Shown here piece after piece: positions 33,949 to 42,655 of a DNA stretch of 55,979 nt. This DNA comes from Candidatus Omnitrophota bacterium (GTDB lineage Bacteria; Hinthialibacterota; Hinthialibacteria; Hinthialibacterales; Hinthialibacteraceae). Below the pieces are notes generated by a model. The model had not been told where the DNA came from and searched no databases. It worked only from the letters and a program-made list of their open reading frames with translations. The stretch is from positions 1-55,979 of the forward strand of contig QZKN01000191.1 of NCBI GenBank assembly GCA_003598175.1. The letters are read 5' to 3'. How positions within the stretch are numbered: position 1 is the first letter of the stretch; every line of letters begins with the position of its first letter. The translations under genes and the position numbers were made by a program.

Positions 33949-36627
33949 TTAATTTCCACGATGAACCTCTTTTACAACCAATAGTTCATTTCCTCTTTGA
34001 TCAATAACCTTCACGGCTATTTGTCCATGTTCCCCCGCGGTAAACGGCGCGCTGACCGTTCCGCTCAGATGATCCCAGACGCTCTCTTCGTAACTCCCTT
34101 TCAACGCCTTTTTCAGATTTTCCCATGCGCCGGTTCGCGGGAAAAAAGCCTGGCAGACGTGGAAACAGAGGTTGTTATAATCCGTATCAAGCAGCCAGCA
34201 GGGAACATCCGATCCTTTGCAATGATCCACCTCCATCGTGGTCGGATCAAACACGTCCAATCCCAGCAGTTCGATTTGATACTGATCATTAGAAACCTTT
34301 ACGAGTTTGACTTCCGGCAAGCCGCAGACTGAAAAGATTTGGCTGGAACGCATGTTTTTGAGAAGGTCGCCCATCATCAAATCAGGCGTTGCCTGCGCAT
34401 ACGTCGCTTTGATCCCTACCGCTTCCTCGCATTGATCCACCAATTTTCTTGCGTTGGGTTGAATGGCGAAGCCTATGACGAATAGTTGATGATAACTTTT
34501 GCCGTGCGCCTCACGCGCTGCTTCATACACCAATTTTTCGCTGACCGCGCCGTTTTCCGGCCCAAATACGATGGCAATGGGTTTCTCGTCTCCATTCATC
34601 ACCATCGCTTCCGCCGATAGCGATAGCGTCTTCGCCGGCGGGCGGATTTTTTGTAATGTGATAGTGCGGTTCCCTTCCAAACGCAAGACAGGACTGTGGC
34701 GCAACACTTCGATCATCCTGTCCACAAACGAAGCATAATCCTCTTTCGGGGCTTGCAATTTTTCTGTTTGGGTTTCCTCCCAATCCATCGGCGTAGGAAT
34801 CGTGGCTTCGACGGTGAATGCGCCGCATACCCGGACGATAGGATTCACTGTTTCTGGTCGGTCAACCAATATTTCTTCCTGCGGCGGTTCATCGTTGGCG
34901 ATGCTTTTCAAGGTGATATGGGGAACAATGCCGCCGACCTCTTCCCCTTTTCTGTTCTGCTTGCGTTTGTAAACGAATCCGCCCGCCGGCCCGCGCGATT
35001 CCTCTTTCAGTTCATAATAGGGGAAAGTCGCGGTCAACAATCGTTGCCGCGCCAACGCCAAAGGCACACGACTGACATCGGTGGTAATCCAGCGCCTCCC
35101 CCACTGCTCGGCGACATAGGCGGTTGTGCCGCTGCCGCAGGTTGGGTCTAATACCAAGTCGCCGGGATCTGTGGTCATCAGCATACAACGTTGGATAACT
35201 TTTTCAGTCGTTTGAACTACATACAAATTGGCATTCCCCATCGTGTCAGACCATATTGTATTTATTGCATTTCCAATTTCTTCATCAAAATAACTTATTC
35301 TTCTTGGAGTATCACCAAAAATCTGAATAATCCCTTTATCGACTAATGGATATAGTTTCTCAGGATCAACAGTCCAATGTCGATTTTTGGGACAGAAATA
35401 TTCTACACCATTAATAATTAAAGGTATTTTTGTATTTTCAGAGGGATCTTGTGAATGCAAAGATATTGTTTGAAAAGGTCGTGAATTTTGAGGTAATGGA
35501 ATTTCTCCAATTCGTTCTTGTGTTGTTATAGGTCTTATTTGATTATTTTCAATTAATATATGTTTATAATCGGTATGTATCCAAGGTTTGAATATTTGAC
35601 GTGAATAGAGTTTTCTAAATTTTATTTTTTCTCCAATATTATCTTTACTATACCAAATAATATAATCTGAAATAGAATCAATAAATCCTGAACTTTTTTG
35701 ACCTGTTTTTTGAAAGGATATTATTGCCACAAAATTCTCCACTCCAAACACTTCATCCATAACTTCTCGAACATGATGTACATTTTCGTCACTAATCTGC
35801 ACAAAAACGCTACCGGAGGGATGCAACAGTTCCCGACACAATAATAATCGATCCCGTAAATAAGAAAGGTAAGAATGCAACCCCAGTTCCCACGTATCCC
35901 GATAAGCTTGCACCATTTCTGGCTCGCGGGTCATGTCGGCGTCATCGTTGTGTTTGACATCGCGCTTGCGGAGGAAGGGCTGGAAGTTGCTGCCGAACTT
36001 TACCCCATACGGCGGATCCATATAAATCATCTGTACCTGTCCACCCAGGTTTTCGTAATGCAGCAGCGAATTCATCACCACCAGCGAATCCCCCAGGATC
36101 AGCCGGTTCGTCCATTTGTCCTGAAATTCGTAGCATTTCAAGAGCTGATCCGTGATGGAGTGTTGAGGATCGGCGAAGAGTTCGAACAATGACGGCTGAA
36201 GATATCCCTGATCCTTGCGATGGGATTTCAGAGTTTCAATAATCGCCTTGGTGGAGAGCCGTTCATGCACGAACAACGGCAATGTAGGAACGTCAAACGA
36301 AAGCCGCTCCGCCTTGCCCGCCCAGTTCAGAAAGGGTTTCGACAAGGCGCGCAATTTCTCCGCGGCGGCCTTGGCGGCTTCGAGCGTGGACGCTTCCAGA
36401 ATCTCGCGAATCAACGCCTCCCCCTCTTCGCGCGCCGGATTTTGCCCGTCCCAGTCCAACGCCGGCGAGAGCGAAGAATCGTAACGGTATGTCTGCGGCG
36501 ATTTCCTCTTCTTCCGCGGAAACTGCGCCTGCGTTCCCACATCCGGCCGCAACGGCAACCTGGAATCGGGGTGCTGATATTCTTGCGCATTCGGTGGAGT
36601 CTTTGCTTTCGTTTTACGCCTAACCAC
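33949..36627 (-). CDS. Type III DNA methyltransferase (Mod), beta-class N6-adenine
   Basis: 892 residues from a GTG at 36627 preceded by GGGAGGG. The catalytic motif IYMDPPYGVKFGSNF is at about residue 203, and the SAM-binding motif LVLDPTCGSGTTAYVAEQWG at about 490; this order (IV before I) is the beta class. The segment between them (about 35200-35860) is visibly AT-rich compared with both flanks and would be the target-recognition domain. A ~330-residue C-terminal region includes IVFGPENGAVSEKLVYEAAR. An 84-bp piece of the gene (36135-36218) is duplicated at 39106. Confidence 0.95.
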   Translation of the reverse strand: MVRRKTKAKTPPNAQEYQHPDSRLPLRPDVGTQAQFPRKKRKSPQTYRYDSSLSPALDWDGQNPAREEGEALIREILEASTLEAAKAAAEKLRALSKPFLNWAGKAERLSFDVPTLPLFVHERLSTKAIIETLKSHRKDQGYLQPSLFELFADPQHSITDQLLKCYEFQDKWTNRLILGDSLVVMNSLLHYENLGGQVQMIYMDPPYGVKFGSNFQPFLRKRDVKHNDDADMTREPEMVQAYRDTWELGLHSYLSYLRDRLLLCRELLHPSGSVFVQISDENVHHVREVMDEVFGVENFVAIISFQKTGQKSSGFIDSISDYIIWYSKDNIGEKIKFRKLYSRQIFKPWIHTDYKHILIENNQIRPITTQERIGEIPLPQNSRPFQTISLHSQDPSENTKIPLIINGVEYFCPKNRHWTVDPEKLYPLVDKGIIQIFGDTPRRISYFDEEIGNAINTIWSDTMGNANLYVVQTTEKVIQRCMLMTTDPGDLVLDPTCGSGTTAYVAEQWGRRWITTDVSRVPLALARQRLLTATFPYYELKEESRGPAGGFVYKRKQNRKGEEVGGIVPHITLKSIANDEPPQEEILVDRPETVNPIVRVCGAFTVEATIPTPMDWEETQTEKLQAPKEDYASFVDRMIEVLRHSPVLRLEGNRTITLQKIRPPAKTLSLSAEAMVMNGDEKPIAIVFGPENGAVSEKLVYEAAREAHGKSYHQLFVIGFAIQPNARKLVDQCEEAVGIKATYAQATPDLMMGDLLKNMRSSQIFSVCGLPEVKLVKVSNDQYQIELLGLDVFDPTTMEVDHCKGSDVPCWLLDTDYNNLCFHVCQAFFPRTGAWENLKKALKGSYEESVWDHLSGTVSAPFTAGEHGQIAVKVIDQRGNELLVVKEVHRGN
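36135..36218. repeat. 84-bp direct repeat, parent copy inside mod
   Basis: 81 of 84 bases match 39106-39189, same orientation, offset 2971 bp. It encodes DQGYLQPSLFELFADPQHSI within Mod. Three differences only, so the duplication is recent. Confidence 0.95.
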
Positions 36628-36893
36628 GGCATCCCTCCCGGTGTGATAGTAATTCCTGCGTTTTGCAAGCGATACTCGTTTTGATTCAAATGGGTTCGAA
36701 ATGGAATTTTGCGGACATTTTTAAGAGTTGTCCAGTCCTATAGGGATTGCTCTTTGCTTTAAGCCTAACTACTATTGCACATAGGATAGAATCTTTCAAT
36801 AATCCGTTGAAGTATGGCTTGCCAATCTGGGTCTGGCGGCGAAAACGAATTAAATAATCTTTTAAATGCTTTGCTGTTAATAAAAGGCAAGGA
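36628..36893. promoter_or_regulatory. Divergent intergenic region of mod and the second methyltransferase
   Basis: 266 bp, AT-rich, between divergently read mod (start 36627) and the methyltransferase (36894). Promoters for both must lie here. The perfect palindrome CCTATAGG at 36737-36744 could be a regulator site, but no controller gene is present, so this is weak. Confidence 0.35.
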
Positions 36894-38219
36894 ATGAAAC
36901 TAAACCTTTCCTATCAACCTACCTTGTTCGATATGGAAGAACAGAATTATCTCGATCACGCTCGCTTCAACGGACGTTCAGGCGCTTTCGTCGATAATAT
37001 GTCTCTCCCGGTTCATCGTTGGTATCGATATTCAGCGGGGTTTTCGGCGGATTGGGTTCGTTGGCTGGTTCGAGAACGCAGGGGGCAAACCTCGTCATAT
37101 ACCGTTCTTGATCCATTTTGTGGTGTAGGCACTTCATTGCTGGCATGTGCCGCCGAAAATACGACTTGTTTAGGATTCGAGTCTCATCCTTTCGTCAACC
37201 GGATAGCAAATGCCAAGTTGCATGGCATCCATTCCGATTTATCATGTCTTCGGTCGCTGTTTCAGCGATTTGCCGATTGCGCCGCCAATATCTTGCCGGA
37301 AAAAATCGAAAACACTTCTCCGCTTTTACGGAAGTGCTATCATTCCGATTCCTTGTCTTTGCTGATTGCAATGCGTAACCTTTTTCTTGCGGAGTTCGAC
37401 GCAAAAACTCCGGAAAGCGAACTTCTCTGGCTCACGCTGACATCCATCCTGCGGTCTTGCAGCGGAGTTGGCACGGCGCAATGGCAATATGTATTACCCA
37501 ATAAGAGCAAAGCGGAAGTGCAAGAACCATTCCTCGCATTTTCATCCAAGGCAATGGAAATACTGAAAGATGTCGAGTTCACACATCGCGCCGGATGGTC
37601 TGATAACAGCCGAATCCTATTGACAGATGCAAGGGAACCTCAGGTTGAGACTCATGGTGAAGTCGATCTTGTGGTTTCATCCCCCCCATACCCGAACAAC
37701 TATGATTACGCCGATGCGACTCGCCTGGAGATGACGTTCTGGGGAGAAATCAACGGTTGGGGTGACCTCCAGAATTCAGTGCGCAAGCATCTCATTCGAT
37801 CATGTTCGCAGCATGCCGCCGCTGAAAAACTTGTATTGGAAGATCTTCTTTCCGATTCTATTGTTGCACCAATTCACGATGAATTATCTTCCGCATGTCG
37901 AACGCTTTCAGAAGTCAGAGAGACAAAAGGTGGAAGAAAAACCTATCATACAATGGCGGCCGCATACTTTCGGGATATCGGTCTTGTGTTCAAGTCGTTG
38001 CGTTCTCTATGCCGCGCCGGCGCTGTCGTCTGTTTTGTTATCGGCGATTCGGCGCCATATGGCGTCTATCTCAAGGTGGATGATTGGCTTGGAAAACTGG
38101 CTGTTGCAGCAGGTTTCAAGTCATATACGTTTGAAAAAATTCGCGATCGAAATACAAAATGGAAAAACAGAAAACATAGAGTCCCGCTGAAGGAAGGAAG
38201 ATTATGGATCGAAGGGTAA
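36894..38219 (+). CDS. DNA methyltransferase of a putative type II system (SPPY motif)
   Basis: 441 residues. The SAM-binding motif VLDPFCGVGTSLLACAAENT is at 71-90 and the catalytic motif DLVVSSPPYPNNYDYADATR at 258-277. Motif I before IV with SPPY points to an amino-methyltransferase, perhaps N4-cytosine; the modified base is inferred. About 170 residues between the motifs could read the target. AAAGG lies before the ATG. The endonuclease-like gene begins 6 bp after its stop, so the two form one unit. Codon use is more AT-rich than in the core genes, suggesting transfer. Confidence 0.85.
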   Translation: MKLNLSYQPTLFDMEEQNYLDHARFNGRSGAFVDNMSLPVHRWYRYSAGFSADWVRWLVRERRGQTSSYTVLDPFCGVGTSLLACAAENTTCLGFESHPFVNRIANAKLHGIHSDLSCLRSLFQRFADCAANILPEKIENTSPLLRKCYHSDSLSLLIAMRNLFLAEFDAKTPESELLWLTLTSILRSCSGVGTAQWQYVLPNKSKAEVQEPFLAFSSKAMEILKDVEFTHRAGWSDNSRILLTDAREPQVETHGEVDLVVSSPPYPNNYDYADATRLEMTFWGEINGWGDLQNSVRKHLIRSCSQHAAAEKLVLEDLLSDSIVAPIHDELSSACRTLSEVRETKGGRKTYHTMAAAYFRDIGLVFKSLRSLCRAGAVVCFVIGDSAPYGVYLKVDDWLGKLAVAAGFKSYTFEKIRDRNTKWKNRKHRVPLKEGRLWIEG

Positions 38220-38225
38220 ACGCAC

Positions 38226-39095
38226 ATGGCTGAATCTCCTTCCCATAAATTCGGACAACTCATTGGAAATCTTCTTGAAGCAGTAGTAGAGCCATATCTG
38301 TCGGAATTCGCAATGAAGAACAATTTATACCTGGACCACCAAAGGAATTCCCGTGAGGCTCGGAAAGGAAAGAAGGTCACATGGGAAGATCATTACGGGA
38401 ATATTCATGATCTCGATTTTGTAATTGAGAGAAATGGAACAGACGAAGTAATGGGTACGCCGGTCGCGTTTATCGAAGTTGCTTGGCGTAGATACACGAA
38501 ACACTCGCGCAATAAAGCACAGGAAATTCAAGGAACGATACTTCCGCTGGCGGAAAGATTTAAATGGTCGAATCCTTTTCTTGGCGTCGTTTTATCGGGT
38601 GTATTCACGGAAGGTTCACTTGAGCAACTGCGTTCCCATGGTTTTTGTATACTTTATTTTCCATATGCTACGTTGGTCTCTGCCTTCGCATCAGCAGGAA
38701 TAAGAGTAGCCTTTGACGAAACAACACAAGACGTCAAGTTTCTGAAATGCGTAAGAGAGATTGAATCAATCTCTCATGCAAAAATGAAGAAAATCATGGA
38801 CCATTTGATTCATGCCAATAAAGACCATTTGAGAGAGTTCATGGCCGCACTGGAAAAACGCTTGGAGCGAATGGTGCAACGGATTGTTGTGATTCCCTTA
38901 TACGGCAGTGCAAATGAATTTAATTCAATCGAGGAGGCCATTGGATTTCTTGATCACCACACTATTACTTATAAATCTAATAAATTTAGGAAATATGAAA
39001 TTCTTGTCACCTTCACAAACGGTGATCATGTTGAGGGATCATTCAAAGAAAAAGAAAAGGCCATAGAATTTCTTCAATTTGTTGCCAAGCAATGA
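38226..39095 (+). CDS. Putative restriction endonuclease (PD-(D/E)XK-like)
   Basis: 289 residues. The centre reads IHDLDFVIERN (Asp62/Asp64) then PVAFIEVAWRRYTKHSRNKA (Glu84), the spacing and hydrophobic strands of a PD-(D/E)XK core. The usual Lys of E-x-K is replaced by Ala86, with Arg88/Arg89/Lys92 just after, so the active site would be non-canonical. A C-terminal helical part and a small beta domain (SNKFRKYEILVTFTNGDHVE) follow. Only 6 bp separate it from the methyltransferase, the main reason for calling it the cognate nuclease. A specificity protein is the alternative. Confidence 0.65.
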   Translation: MAESPSHKFGQLIGNLLEAVVEPYLSEFAMKNNLYLDHQRNSREARKGKKVTWEDHYGNIHDLDFVIERNGTDEVMGTPVAFIEVAWRRYTKHSRNKAQEIQGTILPLAERFKWSNPFLGVVLSGVFTEGSLEQLRSHGFCILYFPYATLVSAFASAGIRVAFDETTQDVKFLKCVREIESISHAKMKKIMDHLIHANKDHLREFMAALEKRLERMVQRIVVIPLYGSANEFNSIEEAIGFLDHHTITYKSNKFRKYEILVTFTNGDHVEGSFKEKEKAIEFLQFVAKQ

Positions 39096-39232
39096 TGAAT
39101 AATAGATTTCAAAAGTTGATCCGTGATGGGGTGTTGAGGATCGGCGAAGAGTTCGAACAATGACGGCTGAAGATATCCCTGATCCTTGCTTAACCACCAA
39201 AGAAGGATATGGGTATCCAGTAAATATCTCAT
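39074..39232 (-). pseudogene. Truncated PIN toxin fused to a fragment of mod
   Basis: The ATG at 39232 overlaps the antitoxin stop (ATGA) and gives MRYLLDTHILLWWLS, the classic start of PIN toxins with its first catalytic Asp. The frame then runs without a break into KDQGYLQPSLFELFADPQHP, copied from Mod, and stops at 39074 after 52 codons. The remaining PIN acidic residues are gone, so no nuclease can form. The 3' part overlaps the end of the endonuclease gene on the other strand. Confidence 0.85.
39106..39189. repeat. 84-bp direct repeat, copy downstream of the endonuclease gene
   Basis: Copy of 36135-36218. The left end lies 11 bp after the endonuclease stop codon. The right end abuts the surviving first 14 codons of the PIN toxin, marking the recombination joint at 39189/39190. 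Confidence 0.95.
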
Positions 39233-39468
39233 TCGTCAATCATTCCCAAAGCTCTCGCGATATCATCCGGCAATACGTCAAAATCATCCGCTATTTCAAT
39301 CCCGGGAATGGCTCCGGGGACGCGGGTTTTATTTGAGGGTTTTTGATAAGGAATTATTTTTGCCACAGGCATTCCCTCTTTTTCCAAAATATATTCTTTT
39401 CCGTACTGCACCTCTTCGATGAGCTGGCTCAAATTGATTTCATTGACGGAAATAGTGGAGATAGACAT
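39229..39468 (-). CDS. Phd/YefM-type antitoxin, toxin lost
   Basis: 79 residues. It starts MSISTISVNEINLSQLIEEV, with EKEGMPVAKIIPYQK matching the DNA-binding fold of Phd/YefM antitoxins. The C-terminal IADDFDVLPDDIARALG is typical of antitoxins encoded before PIN toxins. Its stop overlaps the truncated toxin start. With the toxin gone it is probably a silent leftover or could neutralise related toxins in trans (inferred). Confidence 0.85.
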   Translation of the reverse strand: MSISTISVNEINLSQLIEEVQYGKEYILEKEGMPVAKIIPYQKPSNKTRVPGAIPGIEIADDFDVLPDDIARALGMIDE

Positions 39469-39674
39469 GATTATACACCTTTATGATTGAGCATAGTTCC
39501 AATTTCACCTTATTATACATGAATTTTGTGCAAGAAATCATCCATTTACCCGGATCCATACCAATGAAAAAATGCCTTTCCTTTAAAAGGGATGATAAAG
39601 TCGGGAAAACGAAAAACACGGACTTCCAAATTAATTTTTTGCAAATACAAAACAATCATCCCATGCAACTCGTA

Positions 39675-40934
39675 TTATTGTAACCGACTATCAAGCAATT
39701 GTTGTGCTTTCCCATTCGCCGGATCAATTTGAAGAATATCTTTGAGCGCCGCTTTCGCCTCGTCAATCCGCCCGAGCGCGCGGAGCGCCAAGGCGCGGGC
39801 GAACTGCACGGAAATGCGGTCCGGATGGCAGTCAAGAGCGCGGTCGAGAAAAGGCAAAGCCTGCTCGGATTCGTTGGAGGCCATGTGAATGCCCGCGAGG
39901 AGCAGAAGAGCGTTCCCGTGTTGCGGATTTTTTTCCAGCACATTTCGCAATTCGTTCGCGGCAAGGTTGCCGCGTTGTATCTGTAAATATATATTAGCCA
40001 ATTGGAAATGGGTTTCGGCGGCGTCGGGATGGGTTTTCTTATAATTCCGCCATCGTTCGCGTTCCTCTTCGGCGAGACTTTTTACGTTTTCAAGGCTGGT
40101 TCGAGCCATTTCCGCTTCTTTTTTCTTACCCATCGCTGTGTAAGTTCGCACCAATTGAAAGAGGGCGTGCGAATGGAACGGATCCGCGTCCACAACGAAT
40201 TCGAAATCGGTTTTCGCCTGTTCCCATTCGCCAAGATTGAATGCAATACGGCCCCGCAGGTAACGGGCGAAAAGATTATCGGGATCGGCGGCAAGAACTC
40301 GTTCGACGGAGGGTTTTGCCTCCTCGAATTGCTGAAAATCAATGCAATCGGACGCCTTGAGAAGAATGGCGGGGAGAAAATCCGGCGACGCACGAAGAAT
40401 TTCATCGAGAAGGGTACGCATTTCCTCCCGTTGGCCGAGTCGCATGTGAATCACGGCGAGATTATAGAGGATGGAGGAATCGTTCGTTATCTGACGGATT
40501 CGATTGGCCACCTCCACCGCTTCTTCATAGTGCTTGAGATAATACAGCGTATTCAAAAATTCTTTTTGATAAGGGAGTTCGGATCGCAATTCCGCGGCCT
40601 TGCGGGCGTGTTGCAGGCATTTTTGGGGATTGCCGCGCAACAGGCGAAGCGCGCGGGCAAGATAGAGATGCGCATCCGCGCAGTTTTCATCCTTTTGAAC
40701 GATGGTGATGCTTTCGGATGCGGCGGAGATAAGATCATTTTCGCCCATGCAGGCATACGCCAATTGCAGGTGAAGAGAAAGATTGCTCGGATCTTCCTGC
40801 ACGAGCAGACGGAGCGAGGCGCTGGAAAGGAATTCGCTTGCGGGGAGAGAATCTTCCAATAATTCATTGCTGAAAATGGATGGAGAACAAAGAAATAGCA
40901 TGATAATGATGAGAAAATTAAATAATTGATTCAT
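39675..40934 (-). CDS. Exported TPR-repeat protein
   Basis: 419 residues with a signal peptide (LFNFLIIIMLFLCSPSIFSN). About ten tetratricopeptide repeats follow, for example AHLYLARALRLLRGNPQKCL, ARYLRGRIAFNLGEWEQAKT and ETHFQLANIYLQIQRGNLAA, so the mature protein is a helical solenoid for protein contacts. It is the third gene of a coupled cluster: its ATG overlaps the stop of the CRTAC1-like gene (ATGA). TPR proteins often accompany ASPIC/UnbV proteins in PVC-like genomes. Specific partners are unknown. Confidence 0.92.
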   Translation of the reverse strand: MNQLFNFLIIIMLFLCSPSIFSNELLEDSLPASEFLSSASLRLLVQEDPSNLSLHLQLAYACMGENDLISAASESITIVQKDENCADAHLYLARALRLLRGNPQKCLQHARKAAELRSELPYQKEFLNTLYYLKHYEEAVEVANRIRQITNDSSILYNLAVIHMRLGQREEMRTLLDEILRASPDFLPAILLKASDCIDFQQFEEAKPSVERVLAADPDNLFARYLRGRIAFNLGEWEQAKTDFEFVVDADPFHSHALFQLVRTYTAMGKKKEAEMARTSLENVKSLAEEERERWRNYKKTHPDAAETHFQLANIYLQIQRGNLAANELRNVLEKNPQHGNALLLLAGIHMASNESEQALPFLDRALDCHPDRISVQFARALALRALGRIDEAKAALKDILQIDPANGKAQQLLDSRLQ

Positions 40935-42655
40935 GGTATTTCTCCGTATCGCACCGTCAACAAAGTATTGGCGGGAATGTTATGGTATTCATGCATGATT
41001 TTGCCGTTCGCATGGCGGATGATGACGCCCTCCGCTTGTTCCGCCTGCCCCAGTCCGAAATGAACGGTTAATTCTTTTTGCGAAAATACACTTTTCCCGC
41101 TGGAAATCAATCGGCGTTGGATCGTGGAGCCGATTTGCAATTCGATGATGGAGCCAATCGGATTGCAATGGGAAGAGGCAACGCAACGAACCCGCAGCCA
41201 ATGGCCGGCGCTCGAACCGCCTTCATTCAGCCAGAGGGAAGGCGGTTCGTTCAGGTTTTGCACGACGATGTCAAGGTCGCCATCGCCGTCCACATCGCCG
41301 CTGACGGCGCCGCGGCTGATATGAGACGGATAGCGTAAAAAACCGTAGGCTTCCGTTCGATTGCGAAATTTGCCGTCCCCTTCGTTTTCGAATAACAAAT
41401 CCTGTTGGCGAAAGGAAGTTCCGATGCCGGGTTGATCCGCTTCGGGAAAGACGTGGCCATTGGCGAAGAAGAGATCACTGTCGCCGTCATTGTCGAAATC
41501 AAGAAAAGTCACGCCCCAGCCGACAAACGGCGTGGTATCCGCGCCGAAACCGGCGGAAAAGGAACGGTCTTCAAAAAAACCAGGGGATTGAGATACGTAC
41601 AGGCAGTTGTTTTCCTGCGCCCAGGTGGTCATGACGATATCAAAAATACCGTCGCCGTTGATGTCGGCCAGGTCGACTCCCATCGAGCCTTGCTCCGCGC
41701 CATCATTGCTGTAGGCAACACCTCGCAACATGGCTTCCTCCGTGAAACGGCCGTCGCCGTCGTTGATCAAGAGGTAGTTGGGACAGGAATCATTGGAGAC
41801 GAAAATATCCTGATCGCCATCCGCATCGGCGTCGAACCAAACCGGTTGAAAACCGTATTGCGGGGCAACTTTATGTAAACCGGAATAGGCAGTCCAATCT
41901 TCAAACGTACCATCCCCGCGATTGTGAAACAGTTTGTCCTGCGCTTTGGGTAATCCGCGCGGTCCGGCATGGACCTGCATCCCACGCCAGGCGCCGAATC
42001 GTTGGGGGCCGGTTGGAATGGTTTCCCAACTCCAATCGATATAGTTGCAAACGTATAAATCAACGTAGCCATCTCCGTCCGCATCGCCGAAAGACGAACC
42101 GGTGCTCATGGCGTCGCATTGGACGCCGCGGATTTCCGCTTCTTCTTTAAATTGACCTTTGCCATCGTTAATGTAGAGGCGGTTGGGTCCGAAATTGGTG
42201 ACGTAGAGATCGATATCGCCGTCATTGTCGACATCGGCGGCGCACCCTCCCATTCCCCAGGCGGGATCGTCCACGCCGGCCGCTTTCGCGCATTCCTCAT
42301 ATCGTCCGTCGGGAAGGCGTTTGTATAAGGCATTGCGGGGTGAATCGGATTTTCCCAGGCGATCCAGCGCGGAAGCGGAGATGAAATAGAGTTCGGGAAT
42401 GTCGTCGCCGTCGATATCGACGAGTAGGAGACCGCCGCCTTTCGTTTCGAAAATGTAGTCCTTTTTTTCCATCAAACCGGCGGTATGGGAATACGTGATC
42501 CCCACTTCTTCATGGACTTCGCGAAAACAGATTTCTCCCTTCGCGTTATCCACAAATAACAGGAGTAATGATAGAAAAAAAACGATTGGAAGAACAAACC
42601 GGCCGCGCCATTTCAAGCAGGGCCGGTTTAAATGAAATGGGAGAAAAACATGCAT
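40931..42655 (-). CDS. Exported CRTAC1-like protein with FG-GAP/VCBS repeats and ASPIC/UnbV end
   Basis: 574 residues from the ATG at 42655, which overlaps the preceding stop (TAATG); a GTG 15 bp upstream is possible. A membrane/signal segment (VLPIVFFLSLLLLFVDNAKG) leads into a beta-propeller with calcium-type loops: DIDGDDIPELYF, DVDNDGDIDLYVTNFG, DADGDGYVDLYVCNY, DFDNDGDSDLFFANGH. The C-terminal ASPIC/UnbV domain has HWLRVRC and SSGKSVFSQKELTVHFGLG. Such proteins are extracellular; the ligand is unknown. Confidence 0.93.
   Translation of the reverse strand: MHVFLPFHLNRPCLKWRGRFVLPIVFFLSLLLLFVDNAKGEICFREVHEEVGITYSHTAGLMEKKDYIFETKGGGLLLVDIDGDDIPELYFISASALDRLGKSDSPRNALYKRLPDGRYEECAKAAGVDDPAWGMGGCAADVDNDGDIDLYVTNFGPNRLYINDGKGQFKEEAEIRGVQCDAMSTGSSFGDADGDGYVDLYVCNYIDWSWETIPTGPQRFGAWRGMQVHAGPRGLPKAQDKLFHNRGDGTFEDWTAYSGLHKVAPQYGFQPVWFDADADGDQDIFVSNDSCPNYLLINDGDGRFTEEAMLRGVAYSNDGAEQGSMGVDLADINGDGIFDIVMTTWAQENNCLYVSQSPGFFEDRSFSAGFGADTTPFVGWGVTFLDFDNDGDSDLFFANGHVFPEADQPGIGTSFRQQDLLFENEGDGKFRNRTEAYGFLRYPSHISRGAVSGDVDGDGDLDIVVQNLNEPPSLWLNEGGSSAGHWLRVRCVASSHCNPIGSIIELQIGSTIQRRLISSGKSVFSQKELTVHFGLGQAEQAEGVIIRHANGKIMHEYHNIPANTLLTVRYGEIP

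Noticed and set aside
39440..39683. Small frames on both strands near the antitoxin
   Set aside because: AT-rich intergenic sequence; neither frame has features of a protein.
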